A DNA stretch of 7,549 nucleotides. It comes from Syntrophomonadaceae bacterium. Its GTDB lineage: Bacteria; Bacillota; Dethiobacteria; DTU022. Under the pieces are notes generated by a model. It saw nothing but the letters and a program-made list of their open reading frames with translations, did not search any database and had not been told where the DNA came from. The stretch is taken from positions 1 through 7,549 of the forward strand of contig PWEB01000305.1 of the NCBI GenBank assembly GCA_003553305.1, given 5' to 3'. Below are positions 1 through 5,636 of this stretch, piece by piece (the first letter of the stretch is position 1; the number at the start of each line of letters is the position of its first letter). Both the position numbers and the translations under genes were made by a program.

Positions 1-44
1 CCTGCTACCCAAAATTAGTGCTAAAATTTTGTTCGGACCTAAAG

Positions 45-251
45 CTATTCGCCTTGATACTTAAAGGAAACATTCATTTTTATTCTGAAAATAAGGCTTC
101 CTTCCTCAATTTTCATATCCATTTCTTTGACTTCGGCCACTCTTAAATCGCGAAGGCTTTTTGAAGCAGTATTTACAGCTACCTTAGCAGCATCCTCCCA
201 TGATTGATCACTGGTTCCGACAAGTTCAACTACTTTATATACGCTCTCCAC
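45..251 (-). CDS. Dodecin family protein (small flavin-binding-type dodecamer)
   Basis: This 68-residue protein covers the whole of the usual dodecin length (65-75 residues). Dodecins form hollow dodecamers that store or buffer flavins in the cytoplasm. The family pattern is clear: a first strand with KVVELVGTS (6-14), the SWEDAAKVAV helix (17-26), the TASKSLRDL helix end (28-36), then two long strands (about 38-48 and 53-65). The start is GTG at 249-251, preceded at 6 nt by a strong AAAGGAGG SD. Oddity: the position that holds the flavin-stacking Trp in classical dodecins is Val38, and the usual flavin-contacting Gln on the next strand aligns with Arg56. Similar substitutions occur, as I recall, in a common Firmicute subgroup, so ligand binding may differ. 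The gene is probably monocistronic behind its own promoter (289-317). Family assignment is secure; the flavin role is uncertain. Confidence 0.9.
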   Translation of the reverse strand: MESVYKVVELVGTSDQSWEDAAKVAVNTASKSLRDLRVAEVKEMDMKIEEGSLIFRIKMNVSFKYQGE

Positions 252-257
252 AGCGCT

Positions 258-265
258 CCTCCTTT
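258..265 (-). promoter_or_regulatory. Ribosome binding site of the dodecin gene
   Basis: The minus strand reads AAAGGAGG here, six bases before the GTG at 249-251. This near-perfect SD supports the non-ATG start and predicts strong translation. Confidence 0.8.
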
Positions 266-288
266 CACTGAATAGTGGTTTTGAAATA

Positions 289-317
289 ATTATATATACA
301 ATTTAAGCATATGTCAA
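289..317 (-). promoter_or_regulatory. Consensus sigma-A promoter for the dodecin gene
   Basis: On the minus strand a perfect TTGACA -35 box (plus-strand 312-317) is followed by a spacer of exactly 17 bases and a perfect TATAAT -10 box (plus-strand 289-294). Transcription should begin near 281-283, giving a leader of roughly 30 bases that contains the SD at 258-265. The match is complete at both hexamers, so strong housekeeping-type expression is inferred. No clear operator palindrome overlaps the boxes. Confidence 0.85.
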
Positions 318-437
318 TGTTTAGGCAATTAAAAATATACTTCACCTAGGTTTTATTGAAAGGACTTAGCGCTTTTAACCAGTAAAACTGTGTTGTAAAT
401 TGTAACCTAAACCTTCCTGTTCATGATTTGAAGAACT

Positions 438-1310
438 TTAAGGGCTAAGATTTAAGAGGGTGTCAAAGGATGGTTGAATCATCAGGCCTACTGCTCCTGG
501 ACCAATGTGGGCGCCGATTGCCGGGCCGACCATTCCTATGTGCAGATCAGATATATCATATTTGGACTGCAATGCTTCAAGCAATTCATGAGCGTTATCT
601 TCCGCCCCGGTGTGGACCACAGAAAGGTCTACAGGTTGATCAGGATTTACATGTTTGAGTGCAGCGTTGACCAGGCTGGGAATAACCTGTGAACGACCGC
701 GCACCTTGTCATAGGGCGCAACCATTCCGTCCGGATCAGCATATAGGATTGGCCTGATCTGAAGCAGAGAACCGAGCAGGGAAGCAGCTTTGCCAATCCT
801 GCCATTACGCTGCAGGAATTCCAGGGTGTCCACGGCAAAGATACTGAATGTCCGGTCTATTGACTTGTTGACCACGGTAAGGGTGTTTTCAAGGCTCATT
901 TCCCTGCGTACGGCTTCTGCTGCCACCAGTACGGACCTGCCTATGCCCTGGGAAGCTGTTTTAGTGTCAACCGGCACAATTTTTGATTCAACCATACCAG
1001 AAGCGACTTCCACTGAGTTGAGAGTTCCGCTTAGCTTTCCGGAAATGTGAATGCTGAGGATCACGTCATCTTTTCCGGCCACTTCTTCGTATGCCTGGCG
1101 AAATGCTTCCGGTGAAGGCTGAGTAGTTTTCGGCAGATCTTGACCGGAAGTTAGCTTCTGGTAAAATTCCTCTGCCGATAGGTCTACTCCGTCAGCAAAG
1201 GATTCAGAGCCGAATATAACGGTGAGTGGAACAACCTTGATTGAGTATTTTTCGATCTGTTCCTCTGACAGGTCCGCAGTGCTGTCAGCAACAATTTTAA
1301 TATGATTCAT
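438..1310 (-). CDS. DegV family fatty-acid-binding protein
   Basis: A 290-residue DegV-family protein, full length for the family. DegV/FakB proteins bind a long-chain fatty acid and, where the kinase FakA is present, present it for phosphorylation and entry into phospholipid synthesis. The partner kinase is not in the window, so a FakB role is an inference. Family landmarks, numbered from the chosen start: VADSTADL (7-14), VPLTVIFG (27-34), ADGVDL (39-44), LPKTTQPSP (59-67), the ligand-site segment HISGKLSGT (88-96), VDTKTASQG (114-122), FLQRNGRIGKA (165-175), IRPIL (185-189), KVRGR (202-206), HTGA (233-236) and the C-terminal GAHIGPGAVG (266-275). Two ATGs lie close together. The SD AAAGGAGA abuts the first (1314-1316), while its AGGAG core sits 7 nt from the second (1308-1310), so the second is preferred. 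The longer form would add Met-Phe. No convincing terminator follows the gene. Confidence 0.93.
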   Translation of the reverse strand: MNHIKIVADSTADLSEEQIEKYSIKVVPLTVIFGSESFADGVDLSAEEFYQKLTSGQDLPKTTQPSPEAFRQAYEEVAGKDDVILSIHISGKLSGTLNSVEVASGMVESKIVPVDTKTASQGIGRSVLVAAEAVRREMSLENTLTVVNKSIDRTFSIFAVDTLEFLQRNGRIGKAASLLGSLLQIRPILYADPDGMVAPYDKVRGRSQVIPSLVNAALKHVNPDQPVDLSVVHTGAEDNAHELLEALQSKYDISDLHIGMVGPAIGAHIGPGAVGLMIQPSFDTLLNLSP

Positions 1311-1316
1311 AAACAT

Positions 1317-1324
1317 TCTCCTTT
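1317..1324 (-). promoter_or_regulatory. Ribosome binding site that decides the degV start
   Basis: The minus strand reads AAAGGAGA, immediately touching the ATG at 1314-1316. The AGGAG core (1318-1322) is only 1 nt from that ATG but 7 nt from the in-frame ATG at 1308-1310. Normal spacing therefore favours the downstream start. Confidence 0.65.
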
Positions 1325-1346
1325 ATATAAAATATCTGCAGCTTTT

Positions 1347-1352
1347 ATTATA
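1347..1352 (-). promoter_or_regulatory. Possible -10 box of the degV promoter
   Basis: The minus strand has a perfect TATAAT here, about 37 bases upstream of the preferred degV ATG. The hexamer 17 bases further upstream (TAGCAA) matches the -35 consensus poorly, so only the -10 element is supported. The region is AT-rich and chance matches are common. Confidence 0.35.
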
Positions 1353-1432
1353 ATCAAATCAATGAATATTTGCTATAGTTTGCGGCTATTTAATGATCGT
1401 GCAATCTATGATAAAATAACATAAAGTGATTT

Positions 1433-1440
1433 GAGAGGGG
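1433..1440 (+). promoter_or_regulatory. Ribosome binding site upstream of the BFN gene
   Basis: GAGAGGGG lies 9 nt before TTG 1450, 5 nt before the out-of-frame ATG 1446, and directly against TTG 1441. The spacing argues against TTG 1441 as the start. Confidence 0.55.
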
Positions 1441-1449
1441 TTGTTATGT

Positions 1450-1884
1450 TTGATTAAGATGGAGGTAAAAACGGTAACAGCAGATCAGGGCGGCAATTTC
1501 CTGGTCCTGTTAATGGATGATGAAGAAAATAAAGTGCTACCAATTTCAATAGGCCCTCTTGAAGCACAGGCTATTGCCCTGGTTTTACAGGGAGAAGCTC
1601 CTCCCCGGCCCTTAACTCATGATTTGCTTAAGGCTGTATGTGAAAATCTTGGCGGCGAGATGGAGAAGATTGTGATTACAGATATCATTGATAGCACCTT
1701 TTATGCAGAAGTATACTTGACTAAAAACAGTGAATCAATCATTATCGATTCCAGGCCGAGCGATGCTATTGCCCTGGCCTTGAGGTTTGACGCTCCAATT
1801 TATATGGCTACAAAAATGGTGGAGTTTACTTACGATTATCAGGACATTATAGCCCGTGAAGGTGGAGATGAGGAGCTGCACTAA
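1450..1884 (+). CDS. Bifunctional nuclease (BFN/DUF151) domain protein
   Basis: A 144-residue protein of the BFN (DUF151) family, which includes Thermotoga TM0160 and plant homologues reported to have nuclease activity; the bacterial role is poorly defined. Conserved blocks visible, numbered from the chosen start: MEVKTV near the N-terminus, VLPISIGPLEAQAIA (29-43), RPLTHDLL (53-60), STFYAEVYL (82-90) and the hallmark IDSRPSDAIALALR (98-111). A charged tail ends the protein. No membrane segment or signal peptide is seen. The frame opens at TTG 1441, but that codon touches the GAGAGGGG SD (1433-1440). TTG 1450 has 9-nt spacing and gives an N-terminus (MIKMEVKTV) like that of family members. 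ATG 1459 is 18 nt away and less likely. A separate ATG at 1446 opens an out-of-frame three-codon ORF. A weak TATGAT (1407-1412) may be its -10 box. The gene is divergent from degV and probably monocistronic. Confidence 0.88.
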   Translation: MIKMEVKTVTADQGGNFLVLLMDDEENKVLPISIGPLEAQAIALVLQGEAPPRPLTHDLLKAVCENLGGEMEKIVITDIIDSTFYAEVYLTKNSESIIIDSRPSDAIALALRFDAPIYMATKMVEFTYDYQDIIAREGGDEELH

Positions 1885-1908
1885 GTTATTTCTTAATTTG
1901 ATTTATAT

Positions 1909-1955
1909 GGGACAGGAGTTGCCTGTTTAAAATATCAGGAAATCACTCCTGTCCC
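1909..1955. repeat. Nested inverted repeat between the BFN and MATE genes
   Basis: GGGACAGGAGT (1909-1919) is perfectly complementary to ACTCCTGTCCC (1945-1955), an 11-bp stem. Inside the 25-nt loop, CCTG (1922-1925) pairs with CAGG (1936-1939). Alternative local hairpins also exist: ACAGG/CCTGT (1912-1916 with 1922-1926) and CAGGA/TCCTG (1936-1940 with 1947-1951). No T-run follows on either strand, so it is not a standard intrinsic terminator, although it could still stabilise the 3' end of the BFN transcript. The shape (imperfect palindrome, intergenic, 25 bases after a stop codon) resembles REP-type repeats. Only one copy occurs in this window, so repetition in the genome is untested. Confidence 0.7.
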
Positions 1956-2040
1956 GAAATATGTACAATACACAGTGCGGTTGATAATTTGAAAGCAAAA
2001 AAGGTTAACTGACCATCACTATTAAAGGAATAACTAGCGT

Positions 2041-3450
2041 ATGAAGCAGCTTGTTTCGTTAAAAAGAGAAAATATATATAGAGATCTCTGGCGTTTATCC
2101 TGGCCGGTCATGATGTTTATGATCTTTCAAACTTCTCTTGAACTGATTGATTTTTTCTGGGTGGGCATGTTGGGCACAGATGCCCTGGCAGCCTTGTCCC
2201 TTTCGCACAATATATTTTGGATGCTTTTTACTTTATCTCAATTGATCACTGTTTCCACTCTTTCGCTTACGGCCCGCTGTCGGGGAAGTGGCGATCTGGA
2301 AGGGGTGCAGCTTGTAGCCCGTCATACTTTCTGGATGGCGGTGTTCCTTTCTGTAGCAGTGATTATATTTATTTTTACCCTTGGCGATTATATTCTTTCC
2401 CTCTACCAGGTAGATCCGGAGGTGCACCGCCAGGCCTTGATTTATCTGCAGGTCGCCGGTACCAGTTTTCTTTTTCTTTATGGTAGTGTGGGGCTGGCTT
2501 TTTGTTTGCAGGGGGTGGGAGATTCTTACACTTCGATGGGTATCCTGGTTTTTACCAACATCATTAACATTGTTCTTGATCCATTTTTGATCTTTGGTTT
2601 GGCCGGCTTACCTGCCCTGGGCATCCTGGGAGCTGCCACAGCTTCGCTTTTGGCGCGGGCGGTTGGGTTTTTCCTCATTTTATATGTAGTGTTGAGCGGA
2701 AAGATTTCTCCCAGCGGACTTAAAATATCCGGTCTATTTAGCCTGCGCTTGTCTGCAGAATATTTTAAGAAGATGCTGCGTATTGGATTACCGGCCAGTT
2801 TACAGGGGATGACCCGGCCCCTTACAGGGGCGGTCATGATGTGGATTGTAGCTCTTTTTGGAACAGAAGCAGTAGCTGCTTTTGGGATCGGCCTTCGCCT
2901 GCTCAGCTTTTGTTTTATCCTGATTGCCGGGCTGAATATGGGTACCGCGACTATGGTCGGTCAGAGCCTGGGTGCCAGGTTTAGAGAGCTTACCGAAGAT
3001 GTCATCGCTAAAGCGATGAGACTGGCTTTGACTATTCAGTCCTTGATGGGAGCTCTTGCTTTTGCTGCTGCTCCGGTGATTATGGGGACTTTTGCCGATG
3101 ATCCGCTGGTTATTGAGATGGGTATTTCCTATATCCGCTTGCTCGTCCCGGCCTTGATCGTGATGGGTCCCCTGCATGTTATTGCAGCTACTTTTAAGGG
3201 CGCCGGAAATACAGTTCCCCACATGGTCAGCGCACTCATTGCCAATTGGTTGGTTAAAATACCGGTCGCCTTTCTCCTGGCAGTGTTTTTCAACCTGGAA
3301 ACAGACGGAGTATGGTTTGCTATATCCTTTTCAATATTTGTTGAATTAGGGATTTTGCTCCTCTGGTACCGCAAGAGAGAATGGCTATTTAATGACAGCA
3401 GGGTACAGGTTAAAGATGCGCCAAATACAATGAGCGTTGAGAACTTATAA
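2041..3450 (+). CDS. MATE family efflux transporter
   Basis: A 469-residue integral membrane protein matching the MATE (multidrug and toxic compound extrusion) family in length (about 450-480) and in its two six-helix halves. MATE proteins export cationic drugs or metabolites in exchange for Na+ or H+. Visible family signatures are the N-terminal WRLSWPVMM followed by LELIDFFWVGMLGTDALAA (33-51), NIINIVLDPFLIFG (173-186), the start of the second half at LRIGLPASLQ (246-255), GTATMVGQSLGA (301-312) and FKGAGNT (385-391). About twelve hydrophobic segments run from residue 18 to 442, followed by a basic, hydrophilic tail. The ATG at 2041 is preceded by AAAGGA at 2024-2029 (11-nt spacing, slightly long). 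No convincing promoter was found in the 156-bp gap upstream, so read-through from the BFN gene is possible. Substrate and coupling ion cannot be read from the sequence. Confidence 0.94.
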   Translation: MKQLVSLKRENIYRDLWRLSWPVMMFMIFQTSLELIDFFWVGMLGTDALAALSLSHNIFWMLFTLSQLITVSTLSLTARCRGSGDLEGVQLVARHTFWMAVFLSVAVIIFIFTLGDYILSLYQVDPEVHRQALIYLQVAGTSFLFLYGSVGLAFCLQGVGDSYTSMGILVFTNIINIVLDPFLIFGLAGLPALGILGAATASLLARAVGFFLILYVVLSGKISPSGLKISGLFSLRLSAEYFKKMLRIGLPASLQGMTRPLTGAVMMWIVALFGTEAVAAFGIGLRLLSFCFILIAGLNMGTATMVGQSLGARFRELTEDVIAKAMRLALTIQSLMGALAFAAAPVIMGTFADDPLVIEMGISYIRLLVPALIVMGPLHVIAATFKGAGNTVPHMVSALIANWLVKIPVAFLLAVFFNLETDGVWFAISFSIFVELGILLLWYRKREWLFNDSRVQVKDAPNTMSVENL

Positions 3451-3456
3451 TTATAG

Positions 3457-3648
3457 TTAAAACCAGAGCCAAAAAAGCAGGTAAACAAAGACTAATATGG
3501 CCAGCAATGTTAAGAATAACTGTGGCAATAGCAGGCGGTACATAGCTATGCAAAATGCAAAGATTTCTTTCCATGAATAGACCGGCTGCTTTTGATCTGT
3601 CATTTGATTTTTATCCCGGTCTTCTCCACTTGTATTATTTTTATCCAA
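3457..3648 (-). CDS. Small single-pass-type membrane protein at the end of the opp operon
   Basis: I do not recognise this protein. It has 63 residues from TTG 3646-3648, or 67 from GTG 3658-3660. The N-terminal third to half is polar and charged (rich in Asp, Lys, Asn and Gln). The rest is a long hydrophobic stretch with one Arg and one Pro, ending in an aromatic cluster (YLLFWLWF), so a single C-terminal membrane helix or a short hairpin is likely. The GTG start overlaps the oppF stop as GTGA, but the SD-like AAAGGGGTGA includes that GTG, leaving TTG 3648 at a normal 8-nt distance. Close coupling to oppF and the lack of any other gene in this 206-bp space support it being real. It could be an accessory subunit of the importer, but nothing in the sequence proves this, and a chance ORF is possible. 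Confidence 0.5.
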   Translation of the reverse strand: MDKNNTSGEDRDKNQMTDQKQPVYSWKEIFAFCIAMYRLLLPQLFLTLLAILVFVYLLFWLWF

Positions 3649-3656
3649 GCCGATGT

Positions 3657-4631
3657 TCACCCCTTTTCAACAAGGTGACAGGACACTAAATGTCCGGAGT
3701 CTATTTCCCTTAGTTCTGGTTCTTCCAGGCGGCAGCGTTTTTCTGCATAGCGGCAGCGGGGATTAAAATTACACCCTTCTGGCGGATTGGCCGGGCTTGG
3801 AACGTCGCCCTTTAAAATAATTCTCTGCGATTTAGCATCAGGGTCCATAACCGGAACAGCCGAGAGAAGGGCCTGGGTGTAAGGATGGAGCGGGTTATCA
3901 TATAATTCTGATTTGCCGCATATTTCAACTATCTTCCCAAGGTACATCACTGCCACGTTGTCTGAAATATGGCGGACCATACTTAGATCGTGTGAAATGA
4001 AGAGATAGGTCAGGCCGAACTTTTCCTGTAAATCTTCCATTAGATTAACAATTTGGGCCTGGATGGAGACATCCAAAGAAGATATTGGCTCATCGGCAAC
4101 TACAAAATCCGGATTGAGGGTTAAGGCACGGGCAATACCGACCCGCTGGCGCTGTCCCCCGGAAAACTCATGAGGATAACGACGGTGGTGATGAGGGGCC
4201 AGGCCGCAGACTTCGAGCATATATTCCACTCTTTTTTGCTTTTCTTTGCCAGAGGATATTTTATGTATTTCCAAAGATTCCCCAATGATTTCCCCCACGT
4301 TTAAGCGGGGGTTAAGAGAACTGTAGGGATCCTGAAATATGATCTGTAGTTCCCGGCGTAACTTTTGGAATTCATGTTTTTCGGTTTCGAAGATGTTATT
4401 TCCTTTGAAGAAGACCTGTCCGCCAGAAGGTTCGAGCAATCTTAGAATAGTCCTGCCCAGTGTAGATTTCCCACAGCCTGATTCTCCGACCAGGCCCAGG
4501 GTTTCACCTTTATTGATAGAAAAACTTACATCGTCTACAGCTTTTATATTTCCCACTACCCTGGAGAATACTCCTCCACGGATGGGAAAGTACTTTTTAA
4601 CGTTTTCCATTTCAACGATAGGTTTTGTCAC
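3657..4631 (-). CDS. oppF: Oligopeptide/dipeptide ABC transporter ATP-binding protein OppF
   Basis: A 324-residue ATPase subunit of an Opp/Dpp-type importer, acting at the cytoplasmic face with OppD to power uptake through OppB/OppC. All ABC motifs are intact: Walker A GESGCGKST (49-57), Q-loop Gln100 in FQDPYSSLNP, signature FSGGQRQR (156-163), Walker B VVADE (177-181) and the switch His214. The C-terminal oligopeptide-transporter extension starts at HPYTQALL (249-256) and carries Cys287, Cys293, Cys300 and Cys318, the arrangement that binds a [4Fe-4S] cluster in a structurally studied homologue. The start is GTG at 4629-4631 with a GGAGGG SD about 10 nt upstream; it lies inside oppD, overlapping the oppD 3' end by 20 bases, so translation is probably coupled. 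The SSLDVSIQAQ D-loop variant is usual for OppF. The peptide substrate is inferred from family only. Confidence 0.95.
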   Translation of the reverse strand: MTKPIVEMENVKKYFPIRGGVFSRVVGNIKAVDDVSFSINKGETLGLVGESGCGKSTLGRTILRLLEPSGGQVFFKGNNIFETEKHEFQKLRRELQIIFQDPYSSLNPRLNVGEIIGESLEIHKISSGKEKQKRVEYMLEVCGLAPHHHRRYPHEFSGGQRQRVGIARALTLNPDFVVADEPISSLDVSIQAQIVNLMEDLQEKFGLTYLFISHDLSMVRHISDNVAVMYLGKIVEICGKSELYDNPLHPYTQALLSAVPVMDPDAKSQRIILKGDVPSPANPPEGCNFNPRCRYAEKRCRLEEPELREIDSGHLVSCHLVEKG

Positions 4632-5613
4632 GGCTCATTTTCCCTCCCTGCTCACTGTATAGCCAGCAGCTTACGTCGTGGCCTGATCTATATTCTAATT
4701 TTTTCGGTATCTCTTGCCTGCAAATATCCATAACATCCTTGCAGCGCGGGTGATAAGGGCAACCCGATGGCATATGCAGGGGGTTAGGTACCGAGCCCGG
4801 TATGGGTTCGAGTTTATCCATTTCTATGTTAATGCGGGGTTTCGAATTAATCAGCCCAATTGTATATGGATGCTTAGGCTCATTAATTAAGGTTCTGATA
4901 TCAGTGTCTTCAACAATTGTTCCGCAATACATGACAATGACCCGGTCTACCATTTCAGAAATAACACCCAAATCGTGACTGATAAAAATGATTGAGGTAT
5001 TGATCCGCTGTCGTAAGTCTGTCATTATCTCTAATATCTGGGCCTGAATAGTCACATCAAGGGCGGTAGTTGGTTCATCGGCAAATAAAATCTTGGGTTC
5101 ACAGGACAGGGCCATAGCAATCATTGCCCGCTGCCTCATACCACCGCTCAGGGAATGCGGGAATTCAGCAAAAACCTTTTCTGCCCTGGGGATACCAACC
5201 ATTTTTAACATTTCTACAGACTTATCTTCAGCTGAATCTTTACTAAAGCCCTGGTGCAGCCGGATTGCTTCCTGCAGTTGAAATCCTATAGTAAAAACAG
5301 GATTAAGGGAGGTCATCGGTTCTTGAAAGATGAAAGCCATATCGTTACCCCTGATATGGCGCATTTTCTTTTCACTGAGAGAAAATAAAGTGGTTCCATC
5401 CAAAAGCATTTCATCTGCTGTGACTTTTCCGGGGTGGCCGATTAAGCGCATAATACTGAGACAGGCTACACTTTTACCGCAGCCAGATTCTCCGACTATT
5501 CCTAAGGATTCACCGTGATTAAGATTGAATGATATGCCATTTACGGCCGGAACCAAACCATCTTCAGTGTTAAATGTGGTAAACAGGTTTTTAACCTGGA
5601 GCAAATGAGACAA
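4612..5613 (-). CDS. oppD: Oligopeptide/dipeptide ABC transporter ATP-binding protein OppD
   Basis: The second ATPase subunit, 333 residues from the chosen TTG start. Motifs, numbered from that start: Walker A GESGCGKS (41-48), Q-loop Gln97 in FQEPMTSLNP, signature LSGGMRQR (155-162), Walker B FADE (177-180), D-loop ALDVTIQAQ and switch His213. The LSGGMRQR signature and SEMVDRV segment are typical of OppD rather than OppF. The C-terminal extension begins at HPYT (248-251), and Cys285, Cys291, Cys298 and Cys316 match the Fe-S-binding pattern of the subfamily. The open frame extends to GTG 5623-5625, but that codon is part of a strong SD (AGAGGTGAT). TTG 5611-5613 sits 7 nt after the SD and gives MSHLLQVKNL, the usual family N-terminus. 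The gene starts 23 nt after the oppC stop and overlaps oppF by 20 nt. Confidence 0.95.
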   Translation of the reverse strand: MSHLLQVKNLFTTFNTEDGLVPAVNGISFNLNHGESLGIVGESGCGKSVACLSIMRLIGHPGKVTADEMLLDGTTLFSLSEKKMRHIRGNDMAFIFQEPMTSLNPVFTIGFQLQEAIRLHQGFSKDSAEDKSVEMLKMVGIPRAEKVFAEFPHSLSGGMRQRAMIAMALSCEPKILFADEPTTALDVTIQAQILEIMTDLRQRINTSIIFISHDLGVISEMVDRVIVMYCGTIVEDTDIRTLINEPKHPYTIGLINSKPRINIEMDKLEPIPGSVPNPLHMPSGCPYHPRCKDVMDICRQEIPKKLEYRSGHDVSCWLYSEQGGKMSRDKTYR

Positions 5614-5620
5614 AGTCTTT

Positions 5621-5629
5621 ATCACCTCT
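5621..5629 (-). promoter_or_regulatory. Ribosome binding site that decides the oppD start
   Basis: The minus strand reads AGAGGTGAT, one mismatch from the extended SD AGGAGGTGAT core. It contains the GTG that the longest open frame would use. The in-frame TTG at 5611-5613 lies 7 nt downstream, a normal distance. Confidence 0.7.
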
Positions 5630-5636
5630 TATAAGA

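Noticed and set aside
10..31. AT-rich hairpin CAAAATT/AATTTTG after the dodecin stop as a terminator
   Set aside because: The stem is nearly all A-T, the loop is 8 nt, and no T-run follows on the minus strand.
392..415. Possible terminator hairpin downstream of degV (around the CAGT/ACTG and AACCTA/TAGGTT matches)
   Set aside because: Stems are short or bulged, or the arms are about 50 nt apart, and no T-run follows on the minus strand.
1370..1412. Plus-strand promoter for the BFN gene (TTGCTA or TTGCGG with TATGAT)
   Set aside because: TATGAT at 1407-1412 is acceptable alone, but no -35 candidate has 16-18 nt spacing, so a complete promoter is not supported.
1981..2012. TTGATA at 1981 as the -35 of a MATE promoter
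   Set aside because: The sequence 17-18 nt downstream (GTTAAC/TTAACT) matches TATAAT poorly.
2526..3488. Minus-strand open frames of 103, 140 and 119 codons opposite the MATE gene
   Set aside because: They lie antisense to an intact conserved transporter, lack recognisable motifs, and have composition expected of antisense shadows.
3678..3694. GGACA/TGTCC short inverted repeat in the 3' part of oppF
   Set aside because: A 5-bp stem inside the conserved C-terminal coding region; expected by chance and without a T-run.
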